Position numbers and translations under genes: made by a program
In this document: positions 41,832-50,149 of the stretch, one piece after another
How the letters are laid out: each line of letters begins with the position of its first letter
Numbering within the stretch: position 1 is the first letter of the stretch
The notes under the pieces: model-generated
Told to the model about the DNA's origin: nothing
What the model saw: only the letters and a program-made list of their open reading frames with translations
The model's database searches: none
Origin: Pseudoclavibacter terrae
GTDB lineage: Bacteria; Actinomycetota; Actinomycetes; Actinomycetales; Microbacteriaceae
Assembly (NCBI RefSeq): GCF_008831075.1
Contig: NZ_WBJX01000002.1
Coordinates: 558,001 to 622,000, forward strand
DNA: 64,000 bases
Direction: 5' to 3'

Positions 41832-41867
41832 GTTTCGATCATGTTTCCGAGCGACCCTGCATGTTAC
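41832..41867 (-). promoter_or_regulatory. Possible GlnR-type operator of amt
   Basis: On the amt sense strand GAAAC is repeated with exactly six bases between copies (plus-strand GTTTC 41832-41836 and 41843-41847), with GTAAC 15 bases further up (GTTAC 41863-41867). The published GlnR pattern in actinobacteria is built from GTnAC and GaAAC half-sites spaced by six bases, so this is a partial match. Confidence 0.4.
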
Positions 41868-41909
41868 GAGTCTGTGTCGGGAACGGAATCGGATCGGCGC
41901 GACCGGAAC

Positions 41910-42956
41910 TCAGACGGAGGCGGCCTGCTCCTGAGCCGTCGAGGCGATGAGGCGCGAGACGCAGCGCAGGTACTTCTTTCGGTAGCCGCCGTCGAGCATC
42001 CCACCCCCGAAGATCTGGTCGAGCGCGAGACCGGAAGCGGCGATCGGGATCTGGGCGTCGTAGACGCGGTCGATGAAGGCGACGAAGCGCAGCGCCTCGG
42101 CCTGATCGGTGAGCTCGTGCACGTCTCGGAGTGCGAGGAGGTCGACGTTCTCGACGAGGCGCACGTACTTCGAGGGGTGGACGGTCGCAAGGTGCTGGAC
42201 GAGCTCGTCGAAGCTGTCGTAGGCGACGCTCTTCCCGTCGGCGACCGCTTCATCGACGAGCACGTCCAGCCGTTCGGCTGGAGTGACGGCCGCGTGGCCC
42301 GACATGTCGCGCCGTCGGTAGTCGGTGCCATCGATGCGCAGCGTGTCGAACACGCCGGCGAGCTTCGTGATCTCGCGCAGGAAGTCTGATGCCGCGAAGC
42401 GTCCCTCGCCGAGCGCGTTCGGCGGGGTGTTGCTCGTCGCGGCGACGCTCGTGCCGGAGTCCACGAGCTCCCCGAGGAGCCGGGACATGACCATCGTGTC
42501 GCCCGGGTCGTCGAGCTCGAACTCGTCGATGGCGATGAGGCTCGTGCCCTTGAGCGAGCGGACGGCTTCTGCGTAGCCGAGGGCTCCGACGAGCGCCGTG
42601 TACTCGATGAACGTGCCGAAGTACTTGCGCCCGGGGTGGGCGTGCCAGATGGAGGCGAGGAGATGCGTCTTGCCGACACCGAACCCGCCGTCGAGGTAGA
42701 TGCCCGGCTTGACGGGCGGTGCCTTCTTGAGGAACCCGAAGAGCCCCTTGCTCCCGGAGTTCGCGGCGGCCTTGACCCCGGCGAAACGCTCGCCCGCCTC
42801 GACGGCGGCTGCCTGCGAGGGGTACTCGGGGTCCGGTCGATACGTGGAGAACTGAGCCCCGTCGAACTGCCGGGGAGGCACGAGGTCCTTCACCATCTCT
42901 GCCGCCGTGACGGTCGGTGAGAGTTCGGTCAGGTGCAGCAAGCGGCCTTCGCCCAC
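41910..42956 (-). CDS. zapE: ZapE/AFG1-family ATPase
   Basis: P-loop ATPase of the AFG1/ZapE family, linked to cell division in bacteria and membrane-protein quality control in mitochondria. It has the N-terminal LVPPRQFDGAQFSTYRPDP block, Walker A DGGFGVGKTHLLAS, IAIDEFELDDPGD (Walker B), and the sensor TSNTPPNALGEGRF. I choose GTG 42956 (348 residues), which follows GAGGA, because a TAGGAT promoter element lies right before the alternative TTG at 43004. It is divergent from sufE. Confidence 0.88.
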   Translation of the reverse strand: MGEGRLLHLTELSPTVTAAEMVKDLVPPRQFDGAQFSTYRPDPEYPSQAAAVEAGERFAGVKAAANSGSKGLFGFLKKAPPVKPGIYLDGGFGVGKTHLLASIWHAHPGRKYFGTFIEYTALVGALGYAEAVRSLKGTSLIAIDEFELDDPGDTMVMSRLLGELVDSGTSVAATSNTPPNALGEGRFAASDFLREITKLAGVFDTLRIDGTDYRRRDMSGHAAVTPAERLDVLVDEAVADGKSVAYDSFDELVQHLATVHPSKYVRLVENVDLLALRDVHELTDQAEALRFVAFIDRVYDAQIPIAASGLALDQIFGGGMLDGGYRKKYLRCVSRLIASTAQEQAASV

Positions 42957-43051
42957 GGAGTCCTCGTACTTTCCAGTGACAGGTGCCCGATGCGGGCCCA
43001 ACAAATCCTACCGTCACCCGCTCCCCCGGTCGTCCCAAATCGATGGGCCGG

Positions 43052-43057
43052 TACCGT
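43052..43057 (+). promoter_or_regulatory. -10 element, leaderless promoter of sufE
   Basis: TACCGT six bases before ATG 43064, with no ribosome site between. Confidence 0.55.
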
Positions 43058-43063
43058 GGTCAC

Positions 43064-43507
43064 ATGCACGACGTCACGCTGCCAGAACCGCTCGAGCTGC
43101 TCCGCGAAGAGCTTCTCGATGTGTCACCCCGCGATCGCCTCGAGCTCCTCGCCGAGATCGGCGCCGAGCTTCCAGCAGTCGAACCCGCCGAGGCCGAGAC
43201 GTTCGAGCGCGTCATTGAATGCCAGTCACCGGTGTACCTCGACGTCTCGCTGGGCCGCGACGCACGCGTCCGGCTGCGTATCTCGGTCCCGCCGGGCGCG
43301 CCCATGACGCGCGGCTTCGCGGCGGCTCTCGTACAGGGCGTCGACGGTCATGAGCCAGCTGCGCTCCTCGGACTCCCTGAGGACCTGCCGAGCGTCCTCG
43401 GCCTGGGCGACCTCGTCTCACCGCTCCGCCGCAGCGGGATGGTCGCTCTGCAGGCGCGCGCGAAGAGGCAGCTGCTCGAGCGCATCGCCGCCGACGAGCG
43501 CGCGTAG
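43064..43507 (+). CDS. sufE: SufE-family cysteine desulfurase activator
   Basis: Sulfur-transfer partner of SufS-type cysteine desulfurases in iron-sulfur cluster assembly. The 147-residue product matches the SufE fold, with the sulfur-accepting Cys in VIECQSPVYLDV, RGFAAALVQGVDG and a C-terminal LRRSGMVALQARAKRQ helix. The predicted message is leaderless. It sits divergent from zapE; in other actinobacteria a rhodanese gene accompanies this pair, but none is present here. It converges on the hydrolase gene with only 15 bases between stops. Confidence 0.92.
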   Translation: MHDVTLPEPLELLREELLDVSPRDRLELLAEIGAELPAVEPAEAETFERVIECQSPVYLDVSLGRDARVRLRISVPPGAPMTRGFAAALVQGVDGHEPAALLGLPEDLPSVLGLGDLVSPLRRSGMVALQARAKRQLLERIAADERA

Positions 43508-43522
43508 GGACCGTCTCGCGTC

Positions 43523-44704
43523 TCAGAACGTCGCGAGCCATTCGTCCAGCGACCGCTCCCAGCGCCCGCTGTCGACGTTCCAGAGGCGCGTGTGCAGTGC
43601 GCGCTCGAATTCGCGGTACGTGACAAGGTCGGGCCGGCGGCGTGCCACCTCTCTACTCGCGTCGACCGGCACGACGGTGTCCGCGCTGGAGTGGAAGAGG
43701 AGGATGGGCACGCGAAGCTCCTCGAGCCGGTTCGGGATCTCGAGCTCAGCGAGCGGGATCGGCGCCTCGAGGCCGAGCAGAGGGCGCGCGAGGGGACTCC
43801 CGATGAGCCAGACGCCGAGCGCCGTCACCGCTCTGGGAAGCCGCATGGCTCGACCCTGGTACCGGAGTATCGAACGCCAGCTCAAGGCGGGCGACTCCAG
43901 GAAGATGCCTGCGACGAGCTCGCGGTGCCGCGCATTGAGCGACGCCTGCACAACGGTTCCGCCCCCCATGGACCATCCGACCAGGATGATCCGCTTGGCG
44001 CCGCGCTCCGCGGCCCAGTCCATCGCGGACTCCACGTCGCGCCACTCCGTCGCACCGAGACCGAACTTCCCGTCGGGCGATGGAGGTGCGAGCGCGTCAT
44101 TCCGGTAGCTCACCACCAGCGAGTTCCAGCCTCGACCTCGAAACAGCGGGACTGCGCGCAGGGGCTCGGTCATGACGGCGCCCCGACCGTGCACGTGGAT
44201 CGCCCACGAATCGCTGGCATGCGCCGCCGGGATCAGCCAGGCGGGCATCGCCCCGAGCGGGGTCTGCACGTCGACCCAGCGCCACGGCAGATCGAGGTCC
44301 CGCACCCAGAGCTGTGGAGCCGACGCAAGGCGAACGGATCGGACGCGCTCGAGCTGCGCGCCCTGCTCGCCCCAGTAGCGCCTGGTCACCGTGCGCTCCG
44401 ACTCGTCGACGACGGCTCCGACGTTGGCCCTGCCCGTCTCCGCCGCGAAGACCAGACTGTAGTGGCCGGGTGCCGCCGTCTCAGGGGTGCGGGCGAGGGT
44501 GACCGTGCCCGCCTGCCTGTCAACCCGGAGCAGGCGCACCGGGTCCTTGCGGCGCCGTGGAGGCGTGACGACGGCGCGCGCAACCATGGTGGCCGCCGTG
44601 CCGGAGATGGCGACGAGGCCGACGACGACTGCGCCGAGGGTCGCCGCGGCGAGCTTCGCAGCAGGCGCGGTCGACTCAGCCGAGACACGTTTGGCGGCAC
44701 ACAT
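43523..44704 (-). CDS. Membrane-anchored alpha/beta hydrolase
   Basis: A 393-residue protein with an N-terminal hydrophobic helix (about 17-45) and an extracytoplasmic or membrane-bound alpha/beta hydrolase domain. Nucleophile Ser is in ILVGWSMGGGTV, the acid is probably in LLFHSSADTVVPV, and the His in FERALHTRLWN. A ~100-residue beta-rich segment precedes the hydrolase core. The substrate is unknown; an esterase or peptidase role fits. ATG 44704 is chosen because the helix follows it directly; the open frame extends to 44974 with no plausible coding content. Confidence 0.85.
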   Translation of the reverse strand: MCAAKRVSAESTAPAAKLAAATLGAVVVGLVAISGTAATMVARAVVTPPRRRKDPVRLLRVDRQAGTVTLARTPETAAPGHYSLVFAAETGRANVGAVVDESERTVTRRYWGEQGAQLERVRSVRLASAPQLWVRDLDLPWRWVDVQTPLGAMPAWLIPAAHASDSWAIHVHGRGAVMTEPLRAVPLFRGRGWNSLVVSYRNDALAPPSPDGKFGLGATEWRDVESAMDWAAERGAKRIILVGWSMGGGTVVQASLNARHRELVAGIFLESPALSWRSILRYQGRAMRLPRAVTALGVWLIGSPLARPLLGLEAPIPLAELEIPNRLEELRVPILLFHSSADTVVPVDASREVARRRPDLVTYREFERALHTRLWNVDSGRWERSLDEWLATF

Positions 44705-44797
44705 CACGACGATGATCGCGCATAGTGCCCGTGAACACGCCGAACGGCTGGCGCGCCGCTTACGGCGCGCCTGATCTGCGTTGCAGAAGGCCAGGCC

Positions 44798-44803
44798 TAG
44801 TCT
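44798..44803 (+). promoter_or_regulatory. -10 element, leaderless promoter of DUF3000 gene
   Basis: TAGTCT six bases before GTG 44810; CGTCGC lies between, so no ribosome site is possible. Confidence 0.55.
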
Positions 44804-44809
44804 CGTCGC

Positions 44810-45415
44810 GTGGTTGTCCCGTTGCATCGATCTGCCCCGGAGTTCGAGGCCGCCGTAGAGGCGGTCCGTGCGGCCGAGTTCCGCTCTGCCCTCACGGTGA
44901 GCGAGATCCGTCCCCCAGCGAACCTGGCCCCCGAATCGCTCGCGCTCTCCGGAGACGTGCGACCAACTGCCCACGCCAGCGACTCAGAGCTCGGCACCGG
45001 CAGGTTCATCTTGCTCCATGACGAGAGCGAGCCGGAGGCGTGGCGCGGAGCGTTCCGCGTCGTCTGCTTCGCGCAAGCTCCCCTTGAGCCCGAGATCGGC
45101 GTCGACCCCTTCCTCGCGCCCGTCGCGTGGTCCTGGCTCATGGATGCACTCGAGTCCAGGGGGGCCGCCTTCGAGCATCCCTCCGGAACGGCGACGACCA
45201 TCAACGGTCGTGGTTTCGGTGAGCTCGAAGAGCAGGGAGAGGGCGCGCAGATCGAGCTGCGCGCATCCTGGACGCCTCGCGAGACCGACCTCGCCGCTCA
45301 CGCAGAGGCCTGGGGGGAGCTGCTGTGCCTCCTGGCAGGCATGCCGCCCGAAGCTGAGGCAGACGACGGCGTCCAGGTGCTGCGGCACCTCCGAAAGGCA
45401 AAAGATGGGGCTTGA
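44810..45415 (+). CDS. DUF3000-family protein
   Basis: A 201-residue soluble protein of an actinobacteria-restricted family of unknown function. The FRVVCFAQAPLEPEIGVDPFL and VAWSWLMDALESRGA blocks (written in part) are characteristic. GTG 44810 lies directly at the predicted transcription start. Its last 11 bases overlap the RNase D gene; this DUF3000-RNase D pairing is conserved in actinobacteria, suggesting an RNA-related role by context only. Confidence 0.9.
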   Translation: MVVPLHRSAPEFEAAVEAVRAAEFRSALTVSEIRPPANLAPESLALSGDVRPTAHASDSELGTGRFILLHDESEPEAWRGAFRVVCFAQAPLEPEIGVDPFLAPVAWSWLMDALESRGAAFEHPSGTATTINGRGFGELEEQGEGAQIELRASWTPRETDLAAHAEAWGELLCLLAGMPPEAEADDGVQVLRHLRKAKDGA

Positions 45416-46631
45416 CGCAGACCGCCTGAAGGAAGGCGGACTCGACGTGATCGAAACTGAAGACCAGCTCAGGGCGGGGCTGGACAGGCTCGCCGCTGGA
45501 ACTGGGCCCGTCGCCGTGGACGCCGAACGCGCATCCGGCTATCGGTACTCGGAACGCGCCTACCTCGTTCAGCTGTTCCGTCGCGGAAGCGGCACGCTGC
45601 TGATCGATCCGATCGCGACGGGGTCGCTTGCTCGCCTGCAGGAGATCATCGGCGAGGAGGAGTGGATCTTCCACGCGGCCACCCAGGACCTGCCATGCCT
45701 GCGCGAACTCGAGCTGAACCCGACCCTCATCTTCGATACCGAGCTCGCCGCGCGGCTGCTCGGGTACGAGCGCGTGGGCCTCGGCGCCGTCATCGAGCGC
45801 CTGCTCGGCATCTCGCTCGAGAAGGCGCACTCCGCGGCAGACTGGTCGACGAGACCGCTCCCGGAGTCGTGGCTCGCCTACGCGGCCCTCGACGTGGAAC
45901 TGCTCATCGACGTCCGCGACCAGCTGCACCAGGAACTGGTGGAGGCCGGGAAGCTGGAAGCTGCTCGAGAAGAGTTCGCCGACATCCTGACGCGTGAGCT
46001 GGGGGTCAAGAAGCCAGACGCCTGGCGTCGGATCGGCGGCATCAGCAGGCTCCGCAGCCCTCGTGCGCTTGCCGTCGCCAAAGAGCTCTGGCTCTCGCGC
46101 GATGAGATGGCGAGAAGCTCCGACACCGCGCCTGGGCGCCTCTTCCCGGATCGCGCACTTGCGGCAGTTGCGACGGCGATGCCCCGGACGCGTGGCGAGC
46201 TGGCGCGACTGAAGGAGTTCACGGGGCGGGCATCCAGAACCCAACTCGATCGCTGGTGGGGTGCCGTGGAGCGCGGGCTGACGACGGACGAGATGCCGCC
46301 GCAGGCGCCGCGTGACCCCGACCGCATGCCGCACCACCGCCAGTGGGAGCAGCGGGCTCCTGAAGCAGACCGCCGCCTGAAGCTCGCTCGCGAGTTCCTC
46401 GTGGCCCATGCCGAGGAGCTCCACATGCCGGTCGAGAACCTGCTGACACCCGAGCTCCTCAGGCGTGCGGCGTGGAGCCCGCACCAGCCGGTCTCGGCAG
46501 AGACGGTCGCCGAGCACCTGCGTGACCTCGGCGCTCGACCGTGGCAGACCAGCGAGGTTGCACAGGGAATCGCCGCCGCTTTTGTAGAAGCTGACCAATT
46601 GACTTCCACTCCGGACGGAGAGGCTTCGTAG
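45405..46631 (+). CDS. rnd: Ribonuclease D-like 3'-5' exonuclease with HRDC domain
   Basis: Trims RNA 3' ends, e.g. tRNA precursors. The 408-residue product has a DEDD-Y exonuclease domain with GPVAVDAERASG (Asp, Glu), FHAATQDLPCL (Asp) and YAALDVELL (Tyr-xxx-Asp), all catalytic positions kept, followed by an HRDC domain (LRSPRALAVAKELWLSRDE, in which the usual order is visible) and a second helical region. ATG 45405 follows GAAAGG and overlaps the DUF3000 gene by 11 bases. Confidence 0.93.
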   Translation: MGLDADRLKEGGLDVIETEDQLRAGLDRLAAGTGPVAVDAERASGYRYSERAYLVQLFRRGSGTLLIDPIATGSLARLQEIIGEEEWIFHAATQDLPCLRELELNPTLIFDTELAARLLGYERVGLGAVIERLLGISLEKAHSAADWSTRPLPESWLAYAALDVELLIDVRDQLHQELVEAGKLEAAREEFADILTRELGVKKPDAWRRIGGISRLRSPRALAVAKELWLSRDEMARSSDTAPGRLFPDRALAAVATAMPRTRGELARLKEFTGRASRTQLDRWWGAVERGLTTDEMPPQAPRDPDRMPHHRQWEQRAPEADRRLKLAREFLVAHAEELHMPVENLLTPELLRRAAWSPHQPVSAETVAEHLRDLGARPWQTSEVAQGIAAAFVEADQLTSTPDGEAS

Positions 46632-46671
46632 CTTCGCACGAGGCATTGGCTTCCCATCAGGCGGGCATCCA

Positions 46672-46677
46672 TAGGAT
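46672..46677 (+). promoter_or_regulatory. -10-like element of the beta-oxidation operon
   Basis: TAGGAT about 30 bases before GTG 46707, giving a leader that contains the GGAGG ribosome site. No strong -35 was seen. Confidence 0.35.
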
Positions 46678-46706
46678 GACCGAGTCAATAGATGCTTGGA
46701 GGCAGT

Positions 46707-47933
46707 GTGGCCAATCGAGAAGTGTTGTTCATCGACGGCGTTCGGACCCCCTTCGGACGTGCTGGCGAGAAGGGCATGTACTGGAAGACCCGTGCGGACG
46801 ACCTCGCGGTCAAGGCGATCAAGGGTCTCCTCGACCGGAACCCGCAGATCCCGCACGACCGCTACGACGACGTCGCCATCGCCGCGACCACGCAGCAGGG
46901 TGACCAGGGCCTGACCCTCGGCCGCTCGACTGCCATCCTCGCCGGTCTCCCGAACACGGTCCCGGGTCTCGCGATCGACCGGATGTGCGCCGGCGCGATG
47001 ACGGCGGTCACGACCATGGGCTCCGGCGTCGGGTTCGGCGCGTACGACGTCACGATCGCTGGCGGAGTCGAGCACATGGGTCGGCACCCGCTCGGCATCG
47101 GCGCAGACCCGAACCCGAGGTTCGTCGCCGAGCAGCTCGTGAGCGGTGACGCCCTCAACATGGGCAAGACCGCCGAGCGCCTGCACGACCGCTTCCCGCA
47201 GCTCACGCGCGAGCGCAGCGACCGCTACGCCATGCGCAGCCAGCAGAAGGCTGCCGCCGCGTACGACAACGACCAGCTGCAGCCCGACCTCATCCCCGTC
47301 GCCATCGAGTCAGAGGCTGGCTGGGGACTCGCGACGCGAGACGAGACGCTGCGGCCCGAGACGAACATGGAGACGCTCTCCACGCTGAAGACGCCCTTCC
47401 GCCCGCACGGTCGAGTCACCGCAGGGAACGCCAGCGGGCTGAACGACGGCGCGACTGCCGCGATCATCGCCTCGAGTGCCGCCGCCAAGGAGTTCGGCCT
47501 GCAGCCCAAGATGCGCATGGTCACATTCGCGTTCGCCGGCGTCCAGCCCGAGGTCATGGGCCTCGGCCCCGTGCCCTCGACCGAGAAGGCCCTCGCACGG
47601 GCCGGCATGACCATCGACGACATCGGCCTCTTCGAGTTGAACGAGGCATTCGCCGTCCAGGTGCTGTCCTTCCTCGACCACTACGGCATCGACGACGACG
47701 ACCCATCCGTGAACCCGTACGGCGGTGCCATCGCGATCGGCCACCCGCTGGCCTCATCCGGCGTCCGCCTGATGACCCAGCTCGCGAAGCAGTTCGAGGA
47801 GCACCCCGAGGTCCGCTTCGGCCTGACTGCCATGTGCGTCGGCCTCGGACAGGGCGGCACCGTCATCTGGGAGAACCCGAACTGGAACGGCAAGTCGCAC
47901 GCACGCCGAGGCTTCGGCAAGAAGGGACGCTGA
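46707..47933 (+). CDS. fadA: Acetyl-CoA acyltransferase (thiolase)
   Basis: Last step of fatty-acid beta-oxidation: thiolytic release of acetyl-CoA from 3-ketoacyl-CoA. The 408-residue protein has nucleophile Cys in AIDRMCAGAMTA, the GHPLASSGVR histidine and the second Cys in AMCVGLGQGG, so the triad is complete. The N-terminal VRTPFGRAG is typical. GTG 46707 follows GGAGG by four bases; an ATG 15 bases upstream overlaps that site. It is five bases upstream of the FadB-like gene, forming the two-subunit complex. Confidence 0.94.
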   Translation: MANREVLFIDGVRTPFGRAGEKGMYWKTRADDLAVKAIKGLLDRNPQIPHDRYDDVAIAATTQQGDQGLTLGRSTAILAGLPNTVPGLAIDRMCAGAMTAVTTMGSGVGFGAYDVTIAGGVEHMGRHPLGIGADPNPRFVAEQLVSGDALNMGKTAERLHDRFPQLTRERSDRYAMRSQQKAAAAYDNDQLQPDLIPVAIESEAGWGLATRDETLRPETNMETLSTLKTPFRPHGRVTAGNASGLNDGATAAIIASSAAAKEFGLQPKMRMVTFAFAGVQPEVMGLGPVPSTEKALARAGMTIDDIGLFELNEAFAVQVLSFLDHYGIDDDDPSVNPYGGAIAIGHPLASSGVRLMTQLAKQFEEHPEVRFGLTAMCVGLGQGGTVIWENPNWNGKSHARRGFGKKGR

Positions 47934-47938
47934 TCACC

Positions 47939-50080
47939 ATGGCAACCGATCTCCGAGCACGCTACGCTCCCCTGCTCGCCATGAGCACCGACGAGGTCGT
48001 GACGCACTCGCTTGTCCGCGACGTCACTCTGCCGAGCGGTCGGACACTGGCGCTCATCACGCTCGACAACGGCCACGACTACACGCGGCCGAATACGCTC
48101 GGCCCGGAGACCCTCGCCGAGCTCGGCGAGGTGCTCTCGCGCCTGCGCGCCCGAGCGTCGTCCCATGACATCGACGCGGTCGCCATCACCGGCAAGCGCT
48201 TCAACTTCGCGGCGGGCGCAGACCTCTCCAACGTCGGCTCGATCCCCAACCGCGACGTCGCACTGCAGCTCGCGCAGCTCGGCCACGAGGTGCTCGGCTC
48301 GCTCGGCAGGCTCGGCGTGCCCAGCTTCACCTTCTACAACGGACTCGCGCTCGGCGGCGGCGTGGAGATCGGCCTGAACTCCGACTACCGCACCGTCGAT
48401 GCCACCGTTCCGGCGTTCGCCCTGCCGGAGACGTTCCTCGGCCTCGTCCCCGGGTGGGGAGGCGCCAGCATCCTGCCGAATCTCATCGGCATCGAGAACG
48501 CGCTCAAGGTCATCATCGAGAACCCCCTCAAGCAGAACCGGATGCTCAAAGGCCCACAGGTCGCCGAGCTCGGCATCGCGGATGCGATCTTCCCCAGCCT
48601 CAACTTCCTCGAGGACTCCCTCGCCTGGGCGGACAAGGTCATCGGCGGGGACATCGAGGTCAAGCGCCCGCACGCCCCGGGGCGTCTCGAGCGACTCGCG
48701 AAGTGGGACCTCGCACTCGGGGTCGCGCGGAGGACACTGGAGGAGAAGCTCGGCACGGTCGCGCTCGCACCCTACCGGGCCCTCGACCTCCTCAAGCTGG
48801 CGAAGGGCGATGACCGCGCAAAGGGATTCGCGGCTGAAGACGAGGCGCTTGCCGACCTCATCTCCGGCGACCAGTTCGTGGCGTCGATCTACGCGTTCAA
48901 CCTCGTCCAGAAGCGCGCCAAGCGTCCAGCAGGGGCGCCGGACAAGGCACTGGCACGCCCGGTCAACAAGGTCGGCGTCATCGGCGCCGGGCTCATGGCC
49001 ACACAGTTCGCGACGCTCTTCGTCCGACGATTGAAGGTGCCGGTGGTCATCACCGACCTCGACCAGGCGCGGGTCGACTCGGGTGTCGCCGCCGTGCGTC
49101 GCGAACTCGAGAAGCTGCACGAGAAGGGCCGGATCGATGGCGACGAGTACGGACGCCTCACCGGGCTCGTGCACGGGACCACCGACAGGAGCCAGTTCGC
49201 CGACTGCGACTGGGTCATCGAGGCGGTCTTCGAGGAGCTCGGCGTGAAGCAGCAGGTCTTCTCGGACTTCGAGAAGATCGTGGGACCCGAGGCCATCCTG
49301 GCCACGAACACCTCGTCGTTGTCGGTCGCGCAGATCGGCGCCCAGCTCGAGCATCCGGAGCGCCTGGTCGGCTTCCACTTCTTCAACCCGGTCGCGCAGA
49401 TGCCCCTCATCGAGGTGGTGAGGACGCAGAGCACCGACGACGCGACACTCGCCACGGCGATGGCGACGGCCAAGAACCTCAAGAAGACCGCCGTCATCAC
49501 GAGGGACGCGCCCGGCTTCGTCGTGAACCGCGTCCTCGCGAAGGTGCTCGGCGAGGCGATGAACGCCGTCGATACCGGAACCTCGTTCGAGACGGTCGAC
49601 CACGCGCTCGACCGCATCGGCCTGCCCATGACGCCGTTCGAGCTCCTCGAGCTCGTCGGCCTGAAGGTGGGAGCACACGTCCTCGACACCCACCACGCCG
49701 CGTTCCCCGACCGATTCTTCGAGTCGGAGAACCTGCACAGGCTCGCGGATTACGGCAAGCTCTACGACCGCGACGGGAAGGGCAAGAAGAAGGGCTTCGA
49801 CAAGAAGGCCGTGCAGATCGTCGCGGGCGGCAAGACGCCGATGACCGCGGAGTCGTTCGCGGAGCGGGTCGAGGTCGGCCTCGCCGACGAGATCAAGCGA
49901 ATGCTCGACGAGCAGGTCGTCGCGGCTCCTGAGGACATCGATCTGTGCCTCATCCTGGGCGCAGGCTACCCATTCCAGGCCGGCGGCATCACACCGTACC
50001 TCGACCGGATCGGAGCCTCAGAGAAGGCGTTCGGCGGCACCTTCCACACGCCGCCCATCCGTGGGGCGGCCTCGCGCTGA
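47939..50080 (+). CDS. fadB: Multifunctional enoyl-CoA hydratase / 3-hydroxyacyl-CoA dehydrogenase
   Basis: Second and third steps of beta-oxidation in one 713-residue protein. The N-terminal crotonase domain (about 1-270) has FNFAAGADLSNV and YNGLALGGGVEIGLNSDYR (written in part) with the oxyanion-hole glycines; FLGLVPGWGG follows. The NAD-binding domain starts at ~340 with KVGVIGAGLMATQFA (GxGxxA/G type), and FHFFNPVAQMPLIEVV with the catalytic His and TSSLSVAQI follow. DAPGFVVNRVL marks the C-terminal dehydrogenase domain. It ends in a bidirectional terminator. Confidence 0.94.
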   Translation: MATDLRARYAPLLAMSTDEVVTHSLVRDVTLPSGRTLALITLDNGHDYTRPNTLGPETLAELGEVLSRLRARASSHDIDAVAITGKRFNFAAGADLSNVGSIPNRDVALQLAQLGHEVLGSLGRLGVPSFTFYNGLALGGGVEIGLNSDYRTVDATVPAFALPETFLGLVPGWGGASILPNLIGIENALKVIIENPLKQNRMLKGPQVAELGIADAIFPSLNFLEDSLAWADKVIGGDIEVKRPHAPGRLERLAKWDLALGVARRTLEEKLGTVALAPYRALDLLKLAKGDDRAKGFAAEDEALADLISGDQFVASIYAFNLVQKRAKRPAGAPDKALARPVNKVGVIGAGLMATQFATLFVRRLKVPVVITDLDQARVDSGVAAVRRELEKLHEKGRIDGDEYGRLTGLVHGTTDRSQFADCDWVIEAVFEELGVKQQVFSDFEKIVGPEAILATNTSSLSVAQIGAQLEHPERLVGFHFFNPVAQMPLIEVVRTQSTDDATLATAMATAKNLKKTAVITRDAPGFVVNRVLAKVLGEAMNAVDTGTSFETVDHALDRIGLPMTPFELLELVGLKVGAHVLDTHHAAFPDRFFESENLHRLADYGKLYDRDGKGKKKGFDKKAVQIVAGGKTPMTAESFAERVEVGLADEIKRMLDEQVVAAPEDIDLCLILGAGYPFQAGGITPYLDRIGASEKAFGGTFHTPPIRGAASR

Positions 50081-50096
50081 TCTGGGGCGCGAACAC

Positions 50097-50139
50097 CGAA
50101 GGCGCCTCCCTGCCCGACACGGGTGGGGAGGCGCCTTCG
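50097..50139. terminator. Bidirectional terminator between fadB and glycerol dehydrogenase gene
   Basis: A perfect 14-bp stem (arms 50097-50110 and 50126-50139) with a 15-base loop between convergent genes. Confidence 0.82.
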
Positions 50140-50149
50140 TCGATCGAGG

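Noticed and set aside
44705-44974. N-terminal extension of the alpha/beta hydrolase up to 44974
   Set aside because: The extension overlaps the start of the DUF3000 gene, is Arg-rich and lacks a ribosome site; the membrane helix begins right after ATG 44704.
45201-49738. Two long minus-strand frames (661 and 685 codons) opposite rnd, fadA and fadB
   Set aside because: Shadows of the real genes created by strong third-position GC bias; no motifs or ribosome sites.
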